Assembly: GCA_949287655.1 (NCBI GenBank)
Contig: CASEHD010000018.1
Location: 1-48,736, forward strand
Direction of reading: 5' to 3'
DNA length: 48,736 bases
Origin: an uncultured Christensenella sp.
Lineage (GTDB): Bacteria > Bacillota > Clostridia > Christensenellales > UBA3700
Shown: in pieces, positions 8,514 to 17,261 of the stretch
Position numbering within the stretch: position 1 is the first letter of the stretch
Layout: each line of letters begins with the position of its first letter
Notes under the pieces: model-generated
Database searches by the model: none
Told to the model about the DNA's origin: nothing
What the model saw: the letters and a program-made list of their open reading frames with translations, nothing else
Translations under genes and position numbers: made by a program

Positions 8514-9995
8514 TCATATCTCGGTCGGGTATTGCAACTGAGTGTAATCGTGCCCTTTATAGTCTTCAAGCGCGTAAAACTCGACGCCTTCCCAGAACTC
8601 GTTGTTTTCGTAGACGGGCAATTGCGCGGACGGCACGTATATCTTACAGTCGGGGTTCTGCGAAGAAAACGTTATCTTCCTGGAAATCTCGGGAGCGTCC
8701 GATTTCAGGATTATCGCCTGAAGATTGAGGAAATTGCCTATGTCGCAGTCACAAGTGTTGCCCAGAACGGTTATCGAAAAAACCAACCATAAGTCGGAAC
8801 TCATCGAAGATAACGATCCCTTCAGGTCTCCTTTGACGGTAAGCGTCATTATCGACGTATTCCGGTCCAGCCTGACGTCGCAGGAGTCGGCGGTCTCAAA
8901 GTCGACGACCCCCTCTCCGTTTTTGTAAACATGCATACCGATCAGCGCGTTGTCGGATATCCTTATCAGTTCCTTTCCTCCCTTATAGCGGCTGTTGAGA
9001 TGGGATACGACAAATTTTTTCGCGATGCAGTTTTCGATGAAGTACTCGGTATCGTTCAGGTAGATCGTGCTGTCCGTTATATTGTATGCGTCGATATACA
9101 CGTTCTTGACCTTAGTCCCGTTGAACGTAAAAGGCAGATAGATGTTTTCTCTCGTCGTATTTTCAAAGATGAAAACGTCGTCTTCCATGCTGACCCTGTA
9201 CATGTTGTGCACGTCGGCGTAAAGGCGCAGACATTTTCCTTGCGCAACGTCTGAAGAAAAATCCCAGTGTCTGTCCTTTTCAATGCTGTACCAGCCTGTG
9301 AACGCAGCGTCAAAGGGAAAGGTATATACGGGCTCCTGCACCTTGCTCCCTTCGACTATGATGTACGACGAGACGAGTCGGTCGTAAAACCAGAATTCCA
9401 CGGTCACAAACGAAAGCGCGCAGGCGACTTCGCGCATCTTCTGAACGACGACGCTTTCAAACTCCGCGTCCAGACCGGCGAGCGCCGTCTCAAACTTATC
9501 CTGCGCGCCGTTGGCGTCCTCTACGGACTGCGCCAGTTCTGTGTTCAGCTCTTCGGCGGTAAGCAGCGCGGTCGACAATTCGGTCAGCACGTTTCCCGGC
9601 TCGACGACGTGCGTTTCCAACACGTTGGCAGACGCGGCGACTTCGAATATCCCGCCCTCTCTTCCCACGCTCTTCATCGTCGCGCCCGAATCTCCGCCGA
9701 TACATATCACCAGCTGGGCTTCGACGTAACCTTCGTACTGCGTCAGGCAGTTGGGTACGGTGAAGGTCAGCCCGTCTGCGCTGTACTCGAGAGCGGGAGA
9801 AGAATACTTCGCCTTGACCACGCCGCCGTGAGTCTTGCATACGAAATCGAGATAGTAGGTATTCTGGGGCAGACCGGAACCGTTGACGATACCGATATTG
9901 ATGACGTCTACGAGATTGTTGTTCTGCGCGATCACGTAACGGTTGCGACTGTACAGCGCGGAAGTTGTGTAATCGTATGTGCAATAAATGGTCAT
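8514..9995 (-). CDS. Protein with phage-tail-like N-terminal domain, coiled coil and InlB-like repeat; function unknown
   Basis: A 493-residue protein that I cannot assign. It has no signal peptide or membrane segment. Residues 1 to about 125 (ending GGIFEVAASANV) have a beta-rich layout like the N-terminal domain of phage baseplate upper proteins; this is a visual impression only. Residues about 130-190 are predicted helical (LTELSTALLTAEELNTELAQ and following), consistent with a trimeric coiled coil. Residues about 197-262 resemble an InlB B-repeat (TVEFWFYDRLVSSYIIVEGS, then FTGWYS). The remainder is rich in short beta strands and could be a beta-helix or cell-surface LRR-like fold. It has its own sigma-A promoter and an AAGGAG ribosome site. 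No other phage genes are near, so it is either a domesticated tail fibre or a protein exported without a Sec signal. Confidence 0.7.
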   Translation of the reverse strand: MTIYCTYDYTTSALYSRNRYVIAQNNNLVDVINIGIVNGSGLPQNTYYLDFVCKTHGGVVKAKYSSPALEYSADGLTFTVPNCLTQYEGYVEAQLVICIGGDSGATMKSVGREGGIFEVAASANVLETHVVEPGNVLTELSTALLTAEELNTELAQSVEDANGAQDKFETALAGLDAEFESVVVQKMREVACALSFVTVEFWFYDRLVSSYIIVEGSKVQEPVYTFPFDAAFTGWYSIEKDRHWDFSSDVAQGKCLRLYADVHNMYRVSMEDDVFIFENTTRENIYLPFTFNGTKVKNVYIDAYNITDSTIYLNDTEYFIENCIAKKFVVSHLNSRYKGGKELIRISDNALIGMHVYKNGEGVVDFETADSCDVRLDRNTSIMTLTVKGDLKGSLSSMSSDLWLVFSITVLGNTCDCDIGNFLNLQAIILKSDAPEISRKITFSSQNPDCKIYVPSAQLPVYENNEFWEGVEFYALEDYKGHDYTQLQYPTEI

Positions 9996-10037
9996 TAAAG
10001 CTCCTTAACGGGGGAAAGAAACATAGCCGACGCTTAC

Positions 10038-10066
10038 AATATACGCCGCGTTTTTCGCTGAATCAA
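10038..10066 (-). promoter_or_regulatory. sigma-A type promoter of the 493-residue protein gene
   Basis: Minus strand TTGATT, 17-base spacer, TATATT, about 45 bases upstream of the start codon. Confidence 0.65.
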
Positions 10067-10267
10067 GTTTGTCTGCCGTCTTTTTTCGTCTGTTTTTGTT
10101 TTTATTATATTATTTAAACTACACGGGTACGGAATTTTTTATGAATTTTAAATAAAGAGACTTTCGCCCGCAGATCTGAGGAAACCGCGGCGTCCGCCAT
10201 TTTATCCGATCTTCCGGGCTTATCTGCAATCTCACCCGCCTGCGGCGCGCCGCACAAACTGACGCAT
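10067..10267. other. AT-rich intergenic stretch between metH and the 493-residue protein gene
   Basis: No gene or RNA is recognisable here. The first part is very T-rich on the plus strand, and the part near 10180-10260 is GC-richer without an open frame. Confidence 0.5.
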
Positions 10268-10294
10268 AAAAAAGCTCCCGCCGTTCGCGGGAGC
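10268..10294 (-). terminator. rho-independent terminator of the metF-metH operon
   Basis: On the minus strand GCTCCCGC and GCGGGAGC pair perfectly across a five-base loop and are followed by six T residues. It lies about 18 bases beyond the metH stop codon. Confidence 0.85.
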
Positions 10295-10311
10295 CGCGGT
10301 GCTTTTTCGTG

Positions 10312-12645
10312 TCAGCCGAATATCTCCTTGAGCGCCTTAACGGTGGCGTTGGCGTCCTTGCAGTAAACGCCGCCTATGCTCGACGCATATTCCGGCGTTA
10401 TCACCGCGCCGCCGACGAGCACCTTCATATCCGGGTACTTTTCTCTTACGAGCCTTATCGTTTCAGCCATATTCTGCGCGGTCGTGGTCATAAGCGCCGA
10501 AAGCCCGAGCACGCACGGATAATTGCTTTCTACCGCGTCGAGCACGACCTTGTAGTCGACGTCTCTGCCCAGGTCGACGACCTTATAGCCGTAATTCGCG
10601 ACGACCGCCTTGACAATATTTTTGCCGATGTCGTGAATGTCTCCTTTTACCGTCGCCAGCACGAAACGCTTATCTGTAAGCGCGCTTTCTCCGCCCTTTA
10701 TCTTTTCTTCCAGCGCAGAGAACGCCTGTTTCGCGCTGTCCGCCGCCGCGATAAGCTGAGGAAGAAATATTTTTCCGCTTTCATAGAGTTCGCCGACCTT
10801 GTCGAGCGCCGGGATTATATGCTTTGCCGCAATGTCCAGAGGCGCAAGTTCTTTGAGAAGTTTTTCGGCGGTCTCCCTCGCGAGAGAGCCCATACCGCCG
10901 ACTATCGCGCGGGTCATATCGGGCGAGTCCGACGGCGCGAGATCTTCGGTCTTAACGCTGTCCGTCTTTGCAGCGTAAGCGATATAAGCTTCCGCCGCGC
11001 CCTCTTTGCCGAGAAGGAAATCTTCGGCTTCGTCTGACGCCTTTATCCTCGTAAGCGACGGGTTTATTATCGCGAGATCCAGTCCCGCTTCTTTCGCCAT
11101 CGCGAGGAAGCATGCGTTTATGTTCTCCCTGTGCGGCATGCCGAAAGACACGTTGCTTACGCCGAGTATCGTGCCTGCGCCCGTCTTCTTTATCTCTCCG
11201 AGCGCGCCGAGCGTACACGTCGCGCTGCCCCTTTCGGCGGATTCAGCCATGGTGAGGGTATCGACGTATATATCCTCTTTCGCTATGCCCGCTTTCAGAC
11301 ATTCTTCAACCAGTCTCTTTCCGATCGCCACCCTGCCTTCGACGGTGGACGGGATCCCGTTTTCGTCGAGCGCGAGACATACGACCGCCGCGCCGTATTT
11401 CACAGCGAGCGGGAGCACGGAATCTATGCTGCTCTTCTTGCCGTTCACGCTGTTAATAAGCGCTTTGCCGTGGTAACGCCTCAAAGCCTCTTCCAGCACT
11501 TCGGGCGACGAACTGTCGAGGACGAGCGGTTTGGAGACGACTTTCTGCAAACCGTCGACGACTTTGACCATATTGCCTTTTTCATCCGTGCCGTTCAATC
11601 CGACGTTGACGTCGAGTATATCCGCGCCCGCCTGCGCCTGTTCTATACCCTGCGACAGGATATAGTCGAGATCGCCCTCTCTCAGCGCCGCCTGGAATTT
11701 CTTTTTGCCGGTCGGGTTTATCCTTTCGCCGACGACCTTCATCGAGTCGACGACGACCGTCGAGGTAGAACAGCTGAGCGCGCGCACGGGAACGTACGCG
11801 GGACGCGCCGAGATATCCTTTATCTCCGCCGCCATATCGCGTATATATTCGGGCGTCGTGCCGCAGCAGCCGCCCAGTATGTTGACGCCAAGCGAGTGTA
11901 TCTTCTTCATTGCCTCGCAAAAGCGCGTTTTATCTATGTCGTAGACCGTCTTTCCGTCCTGAAAGCGCGGCATGCCGGCGTTGGGCTTTATGAATACCGG
12001 AAGGCTCGTGCTTCCGATCAGCTTTTCAGCCATCGGCAGCATCTCGACCGGTCCCAGCGAACAGTTTATCCCTATCGCCGAAACGCCCATACCCGAAATT
12101 ATCCTCGCGAAACTCTCGACGTCCGTGCCGAAAGCGCTCCTGCCGTTCTCTTCGAACGACATCGAAAGCATTACCGGAAGCGCGCTGTTTTCCTTCGCCG
12201 CCAGAAGCGCGGCGCGCGCGTCCGCGATATCGGTCATCGTCTCGATAACGATAAGATCGGTCTTGTCATCCGCAGCCTTTATCACCGCCGCGTAGTTTTC
12301 GTAAGCCTCTTCAAAACTTATACCGCCCTCACCGATAAGCTTGCCGAGAGGTCCGACGTCGAGCGCAACGTACGCCCTGCCGTCCGCAGCCCTTCTCGCA
12401 ATATCGATCGCCGCGCGGATAATTCTGCCCGTATCGTCGCCCAGCTTCAGCGGATTCGCGCCGAAAGTATTTGTATATATCACGCCGCTGCCGGCCTCAA
12501 CATAATCGCGGTGTACCGAAAAGACGACGTCGGGGTCGTCGATATTCAGCCTCTCCGGCATGTACCCCGCGGACGCACCGCTCCTTTCCGTAAGCAGACT
12601 TCCCGTCGCGCCGTCGAGTATTATCCTCTTGTTAAAGTCGATCAC
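10312..12645 (-). CDS. metH: Cobalamin-dependent methionine synthase, lacking the reactivation domain
   Basis: Transfers the methyl group of 5-methyl-tetrahydrofolate through cobalamin to homocysteine. The 777 residues hold the first four modules only. They are the homocysteine S-methyltransferase barrel (about 1-285, zinc ligands Cys195, Cys260 and Cys261 in GINCSLGP and GGCCGTTP), the pterin-binding barrel (about 305-560, VVGERINPTG start), the helical cap (about 565-655) and the Rossmann B12 domain (VKGDIHDIGKN, His671 being the lower axial cobalt ligand). The C-terminal SAM-binding reactivation domain of the E. coli enzyme is absent. A small gene that overlaps the metH start by 14 bases supplies it. 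This split is common in Clostridia. The gene ends the metF operon and is followed by a strong terminator. Confidence 0.96.
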   Translation of the reverse strand: MIDFNKRIILDGATGSLLTERSGASAGYMPERLNIDDPDVVFSVHRDYVEAGSGVIYTNTFGANPLKLGDDTGRIIRAAIDIARRAADGRAYVALDVGPLGKLIGEGGISFEEAYENYAAVIKAADDKTDLIVIETMTDIADARAALLAAKENSALPVMLSMSFEENGRSAFGTDVESFARIISGMGVSAIGINCSLGPVEMLPMAEKLIGSTSLPVFIKPNAGMPRFQDGKTVYDIDKTRFCEAMKKIHSLGVNILGGCCGTTPEYIRDMAAEIKDISARPAYVPVRALSCSTSTVVVDSMKVVGERINPTGKKKFQAALREGDLDYILSQGIEQAQAGADILDVNVGLNGTDEKGNMVKVVDGLQKVVSKPLVLDSSSPEVLEEALRRYHGKALINSVNGKKSSIDSVLPLAVKYGAAVVCLALDENGIPSTVEGRVAIGKRLVEECLKAGIAKEDIYVDTLTMAESAERGSATCTLGALGEIKKTGAGTILGVSNVSFGMPHRENINACFLAMAKEAGLDLAIINPSLTRIKASDEAEDFLLGKEGAAEAYIAYAAKTDSVKTEDLAPSDSPDMTRAIVGGMGSLARETAEKLLKELAPLDIAAKHIIPALDKVGELYESGKIFLPQLIAAADSAKQAFSALEEKIKGGESALTDKRFVLATVKGDIHDIGKNIVKAVVANYGYKVVDLGRDVDYKVVLDAVESNYPCVLGLSALMTTTAQNMAETIRLVREKYPDMKVLVGGAVITPEYASSIGGVYCKDANATVKALKEIFG

Positions 12646-13270
12646 CGCAAAGTCCTCCGTCGCACGACCCGCGTTTCGCGCACGCGTCGCAGCTGCGTAT
12701 TTTCTTATATTCTCCGCCGATACCGGCGACCGCGCTCACGCTCTTTGACGGGATCATCATTCCGCCCGCAGTCAGCCTTATTCCCAAAAATTTGTCCGCT
12801 TTCAGCGCCTCTATAAAGTCCGCCTGCAACGATAGCGGCAGATCTCCGTACCCGCACGAAAAACGCCCTGTAAGCGTAAGCCCCTTTTGCGCAAGTCTTT
12901 CGCGCTGTCTTTCTTCCAGCTCGTCGCAATAAGCGTCCACCCACAGTCCCGCGCACAGGTCGACCGCGTACGCCAATGTCAGGTCTCCGAGTTTTAACCG
13001 CTCTATCTCTCTGTCCACCTCAATGCCTAAGGTCGCGCAGAAATAATATACCGCGTCACAGCCTTCGAGCAATTGCGCGATGTCTTTGCCCGGAAGCGTC
13101 AGCACGGTATTTGCGACTTTTATAATGCCGTCCTCTCTTATTATCCCCGCGGTGGCTTCGACGCATCTGTTTGCGGCGGCGCCTTTTACAACGTCGACGG
13201 CACGTTTTGCGAGCGCGAGCGCGTCGTCTCCGCTGCCAAGGTATTTCGCGAGTTCTTCGGGCGTTATCAC
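12632..13270 (-). CDS. Methionine synthase reactivation-domain-like protein
   Basis: A 212-residue stand-alone protein related to the C-terminal activation domain of MetH, which reductively methylates oxidised cob(II)alamin with SAM. The family features visible are the early helix region, CDAVYYFCATLG, the AYAVDLCAGLWVDAYCD segment and the RFSCGYGDLPLSLQ motif, which corresponds to the RxSxGYG SAM site. The C-terminus is cysteine-rich (RSCDACAKRGSC). Translation starts with GTG, and this GTG overlaps the metF TGA stop (GTGA), so metF and this gene are coupled. Its own stop overlaps the metH start. The three genes therefore form a single methyl-folate to methionine operon. Whether the cysteine tail binds metal or a redox partner is unknown. 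Confidence 0.85.
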   Translation of the reverse strand: MITPEELAKYLGSGDDALALAKRAVDVVKGAAANRCVEATAGIIREDGIIKVANTVLTLPGKDIAQLLEGCDAVYYFCATLGIEVDREIERLKLGDLTLAYAVDLCAGLWVDAYCDELEERQRERLAQKGLTLTGRFSCGYGDLPLSLQADFIEALKADKFLGIRLTAGGMMIPSKSVSAVAGIGGEYKKIRSCDACAKRGSCDGGLCGDRL

Positions 13271-14121
13271 TTTCTGTCTCCTTCGAACGCGTCGAACACC
13301 GCGCGCGCCACGTCACCCTTGTTCATCGTATAAAGGTGAATTCCCTTTACGCCGTGGTCGATAAGGTCGCGTATCTGACCGATCGCGTAATCTATGCCCG
13401 CCTTGTACAGGTCCTCGCCCCGGTAGTTCGCGCATATCCTGCTGAACGCCGTCGGGATCTGAACGCCGCACATTGAAACTATCCTTTCGACCTGTTGGGA
13501 ATTGGTTATCGGCATGATGCCCGCGGACACCGTCGCCGTTATGCCCGCCTTTTCCGCCTTTTCCGCAAAGTCGTAGAAGGTCTCGTTGTCAAAGAAAAGC
13601 TGGGTCACCAGATGAGATACTCCGCACTCGGTTTTAAGTTTTACCTTTTCGAGGTCCGCCTCCAGGCCCGCCGCTTCCGGATGCCCCTCCGGATAGCACG
13701 CTCCCAGAAGTTCAAATTCCGGGTAACGCTCTCTTATGTAAGCCGCCAGCTCGTTGGCGTGGTGAAAATCATAGAATTTGCTGCCTTCAACTATATCGCC
13801 GCGCAGCGCAAGTATGCTCTTTACCCCTTTGCGTCTTAACATTTGAAGACGCTCTTCGAGCAGCTCCTTCGTCATATTGACCGCGGTCATATGCGCGACC
13901 GCCGTCATATCGAACGCGTCGATGACCACGCTGGCGACGTCCGCCGTCGTCATTCCGCCGCTTCCGCTCGCGCCGTATGTTATCGACACATAATCGGGGT
14001 TGAGCGGCTTTATCTCTTTGAGCGCCCTTATGACGCCCTCGAGCATTCCGTTCTTCTTTGGCGGAAACACTTCCGCCGACATGACGAGTTTTTTGCTTTC
14101 GAAAAGTTCTCTTATATACAT
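13267..14121 (-). CDS. metF: 5,10-methylenetetrahydrofolate reductase
   Basis: A flavoprotein that makes 5-methyl-tetrahydrofolate, the methyl donor for the downstream MetH. The 284 residues form one TIM barrel, as in bacterial MetF. The start region SAEVFPPKK, the VSITYGASGSGG motif, the LALRGD strand, the GACYPEGHPEA substrate loop and the QLFFDNETFYDF motif are all present. It is the first gene of the operon with the MetH activation protein and metH, all overlapping. The sigma-A promoter is only about 40 bases upstream. The short 5' leader leaves no room for a SAM or cobalamin riboswitch, so any methionine control must act at the promoter or elsewhere. Confidence 0.96.
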   Translation of the reverse strand: MYIRELFESKKLVMSAEVFPPKKNGMLEGVIRALKEIKPLNPDYVSITYGASGSGGMTTADVASVVIDAFDMTAVAHMTAVNMTKELLEERLQMLRRKGVKSILALRGDIVEGSKFYDFHHANELAAYIRERYPEFELLGACYPEGHPEAAGLEADLEKVKLKTECGVSHLVTQLFFDNETFYDFAEKAEKAGITATVSAGIMPITNSQQVERIVSMCGVQIPTAFSRICANYRGEDLYKAGIDYAIGQIRDLIDHGVKGIHLYTMNKGDVARAVFDAFEGDRK

Positions 14122-14162
14122 TTTCTTTACCTCGCGCCGCGCACGTATATTTTATTATAACT

Positions 14163-14191
14163 ATATTAACACACTTTTTGCCGATAATCAA
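14163..14191 (-). promoter_or_regulatory. sigma-A type promoter of the metF operon
   Basis: Minus strand TTGATT, 17-base spacer, TAATAT, about 40 bases upstream of the metF ATG. A second A/T-rich -10-like TATAAT lies just downstream. Confidence 0.7.
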
Positions 14192-14486
14192 TGAGAAATC
14201 CGCAGTATGACCGTGAGTTGAGCCGTCAAAACAGCCGTGGGACGGCTGCCATATCGGTCGCGGGACGGCTCTCAAGTCGGCTTCGCGGCAACCGGATTGT
14301 CCTCTATATCGGTTTCGCTAAGCGTAATGACTTTCAATCGGCAAAGCCACTTTTGCTCCCGCAAATAAATAAACTTTTTGCTAAGCGTCTTTGATACAAG
14401 CACACGCCACGGTGCCAAAATTTATAATCGGGTATAATTAAATATTTTCTTTCTGTTAATTGTTTTATGAAGTTAAGTTTAGCACA
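14192..14486. other. intergenic stretch between metF and the M64-Hint gene
   Basis: No gene is recognised. The part near 14220-14300 has short inverted motifs (around CAGCCGT and GACGGCT). It also has a short minus-strand open stretch ending near 14275 that might be a decayed gene end. Composition shifts here from moderate GC to the AT-rich block. Confidence 0.4.
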
Positions 14487-14517
14487 AACCAGGAACCGAT
14501 TTCAATGATTCCTGGTT
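14487..14517. terminator. 9-bp inverted repeat downstream of the M64-Hint gene
   Basis: AACCAGGAA and TTCCTGGTT are separated by 13 bases, 49 bases beyond the stop of the minus-strand gene. There is no T-run, so it may be a weak terminator or an unrelated palindrome. Confidence 0.35.
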
Positions 14518-14565
14518 CGATAGTTTTATACGTAATTGAAAAACATTGAAGCTTTGTTTTTTATA

Positions 14566-17241
14566 TTAAAATAGCATTTCGTATTTTTCTATCAACATTG
14601 CCAATTCGTTCAAATTGGTTAAACCTTTGCCTATCGCAACTTTCAGATATTGTCCGTTAAATGCGTTGAAAATTTCTTCCGAAACAGGAATCAAAGCATT
14701 AAACTCTTCGTATGTAAACAATCCGTATGTCGCAATATCCTGATTCATCGCTTCATCGTCGTATCTCATGGTGTCCGGGTCAACATCAAATATATTAATT
14801 AAACCTTCAGTTGCTCCCGGCATAGATAACATCCCGTTCACATAATAGCACAAATGTCCGTAAGTTACAGGGCTCCATGCCGTTGTATATTCTGTTGTAA
14901 CAACAACATCTGTTAATATAGCTTCACTTGACACCATCTCTCCATTCTCATTTATCGTTTGTTTAACAAACGCGTCTCCGATATATTGATCAGCATCAGT
15001 TCTTAAAAACACATACTCATTCGTGTCTTTATTCCAGAAGGCATGTTCCCCGATTACTTTTACGCTTGTCCCGTCAGAAAAATACAAATTCACTATCTGG
15101 TAAAAACGTTGTTCGTCGCTATCTATAAACAGTACCGGAGCGGAATCAAAGTCCCCTGTAAACATATTCCATACAAGCAACTCCTCATTTCCCGTTAAAT
15201 CTTCAACCGCCTTCTGACTACCGTCTGCTAAAGTAATCAACGTGCCTTCTGAAACGCACATTTCATTGTGCACCTTAAAAGAAAATGTATCCGTAGTATT
15301 ATATGTCGTTCCACTTCTCGTCATTGAACAATTAAGAGTCAAAGTATATGTACCATCTGCCAAACCGGATGATGAAAAACTTAAAACGCTATTGGTAATA
15401 GATGCATTACTTAGCAATCCTACTCGAACAGTACTAACATGTGAATTATTGCCGTTTAATGGTACAACATTGCCTGCACTGTCTGTCAATGTTAAAGTTA
15501 CAGTCCCCGAAATTTCTGTCCAAGCATTTAATGCTGCAACCGTGCTGATTTCAAAATTTATTGGAATATCCCCCATAATTGTCAGCATATCAGGATCGTT
15601 AAACATATACAAATAATCGCTGGATAAAGTAACTTTTCCATTCCATTTATATAAATTCTCATTGTAACCGAATCCATCCATGACTGTAATTGGTCGATTA
15701 ACCGCAAACATATATGATGCAGTACTTTGGTCTTGAGATCCCGCTCTATTAAAGTCGCTTGTCATATTTAAAGTATATACCCCAGTTGCCAATTGACTTG
15801 CATCAATGTTAAATGTTGTTCCTGATAATGTTACATTGTTTACCCAATTGACATTAACACTACAATTATTAGTTTGCAGAACATTTCCACTTGAATCCGT
15901 TAAATTGAATGTTAATTGACCATTAATATCCCCAAGATAATTATATTTTGATTTTGTACTTACTTCAAAGCTCAAAATAGAATCTCTAACAATTAAAATA
16001 TTATTTTCCATTTTACTGTAGCCATCATCAAAATTGATCATTTTAACTGTGCCTTTCCAAGAAAACGTACTACCTTCGTATCCAAAATCATCAAATGTAG
16101 TAGTTACCAGTCTTGAATAATCAAATTCATTTCCCATAATAGATGCAAACGCAAGCAGCATATTATATTTACAAACAAGGCAAAAAGGCTTTTTCGAATT
16201 AAGCATTGTACAACTTTCACTAGGTTTAAACCAATTATCTGCTTCATTATCAAATCCGTTTTCATTTCTGTCAACGCCGTGAGACAATGGAACCGCCCCT
16301 ATTCCTGCTACTCCTACAAACCTTTTCCATTTTATTTGCTGCAAATTATTTGTCTGTGTCATATTCGGCGCTTCTCGCCCAGAAAAATCTCCATCAGAGG
16401 GATAGTAGTACTCATCTGCCAAACCTGCTATAGTATGCCCAATTTCATGGACTATAGTTCTACTCATACTTAATGACAAAGAAACAACCGCTATGCTTCC
16501 ACCTGTTGCTCCATATCTTGATGAGTTACAAATTACTATTTCTAATGCTGAATTAGGCTTTTTTAATTCTTCAACTTTATTTTTTTTAGTAACTACCAAC
16601 GCTCTCTCTATCGGTACTGACGCTTGAGATTGTCCATGGTAAAAACTACTTCCAAAATAATTATCAACAATATAATCATTTAAATTTACATTACCATATT
16701 CCGATTGGCTAATATCCAAGCTGACTCCTGATTCATTTGAAACCACTTCAATTGCATAAACTGTGAATATATCTTTAAATTGATTGAATGGTATTATGCC
16801 TTCGATTCCTGACGACTCATCTCCAAAAATATCGTTTACTGCAGCTTGTGCTTTTTCGAGAAATATATCTTGCTCAGCTTCTGTAAAACCATCTCCCATT
16901 ATTGTAATAACAAAACTTGAACTATCTGGTCTACCACTATCTAGTAACTTATGTTCCGTAAAATTTTGCACAGTATTACTAACAAGCAATTCATCTTGTA
17001 CTAATATATCATGTGTTTGTATGTTATCTATTTTTTCTATATCACCATTATTCGAAAATACTTCAAGATAATCTCTATCTTGAGTTGTTGTCAAAAGCGA
17101 ATTGCTTTCGGCTATGTTTATTGTGCTCTCTTCTGCAACAACAACATTTGAATTAATAACTATGCAAATTATTGCAATAAATACAATACATACCGTCCAA
17201 AGGCACGATGCTGTTGCACTGTATAATTTTTTGTTTCTCAT
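14566..17241 (-). CDS. Secreted M64-type metallopeptidase with Ig-like region and C-terminal Hint domain
   Basis: An 891-residue exported protein. A signal peptide or anchor spans about residues 12-36. The M64 (IgA-peptidase-like) domain covers about 100-380. It has FVITIMGDGFTEAE at its start and the zinc site HEIGHTIAGLADE (His265, Glu266, His269, with Asp276/Glu277 following). Residues about 390-655 look like two or three beta-sandwich modules (SGNVLQTNN, SGLADGTYTLTL patterns). From Cys662 a Hint domain begins: CVSEGTLITLADGSQKAVED, the LLVWNMFTGDF turn, GEHAFW (His in the block B position) and the closing strand HLCYYVNGMLS. A short unique tail follows. Hint domains can self-cleave, so the peptidase might be released or tethered by cleavage near Ala/Met661-Cys662; that is inference. 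It follows a lipoprotein gene by 20 bases and probably shares its transcript. Confidence 0.82.
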   Translation of the reverse strand: MRNKKLYSATASCLWTVCIVFIAIICIVINSNVVVAEESTINIAESNSLLTTTQDRDYLEVFSNNGDIEKIDNIQTHDILVQDELLVSNTVQNFTEHKLLDSGRPDSSSFVITIMGDGFTEAEQDIFLEKAQAAVNDIFGDESSGIEGIIPFNQFKDIFTVYAIEVVSNESGVSLDISQSEYGNVNLNDYIVDNYFGSSFYHGQSQASVPIERALVVTKKNKVEELKKPNSALEIVICNSSRYGATGGSIAVVSLSLSMSRTIVHEIGHTIAGLADEYYYPSDGDFSGREAPNMTQTNNLQQIKWKRFVGVAGIGAVPLSHGVDRNENGFDNEADNWFKPSESCTMLNSKKPFCLVCKYNMLLAFASIMGNEFDYSRLVTTTFDDFGYEGSTFSWKGTVKMINFDDGYSKMENNILIVRDSILSFEVSTKSKYNYLGDINGQLTFNLTDSSGNVLQTNNCSVNVNWVNNVTLSGTTFNIDASQLATGVYTLNMTSDFNRAGSQDQSTASYMFAVNRPITVMDGFGYNENLYKWNGKVTLSSDYLYMFNDPDMLTIMGDIPINFEISTVAALNAWTEISGTVTLTLTDSAGNVVPLNGNNSHVSTVRVGLLSNASITNSVLSFSSSGLADGTYTLTLNCSMTRSGTTYNTTDTFSFKVHNEMCVSEGTLITLADGSQKAVEDLTGNEELLVWNMFTGDFDSAPVLFIDSDEQRFYQIVNLYFSDGTSVKVIGEHAFWNKDTNEYVFLRTDADQYIGDAFVKQTINENGEMVSSEAILTDVVVTTEYTTAWSPVTYGHLCYYVNGMLSMPGATEGLINIFDVDPDTMRYDDEAMNQDIATYGLFTYEEFNALIPVSEEIFNAFNGQYLKVAIGKGLTNLNELAMLIEKYEMLF

Positions 17242-17261
17242 ATTGTGTTCCCCCTATAATT

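Noticed and set aside
11131..12816. 561-codon plus-strand open frame opposite metH
   Set aside because: Antisense shadow of metH and its neighbour, rich in Arg and Tyr with no recognisable domain or ribosome site.
14122..14162. SAM or cobalamin riboswitch before metF
   Set aside because: The promoter leaves only about 40 bases of leader, far too short for either riboswitch.
16270..17241. Splicing intein within the peptidase
   Set aside because: The Hint domain is at the C-terminal side, no C-terminal extein of the peptidase follows, and the His-Asn splice end is not evident.
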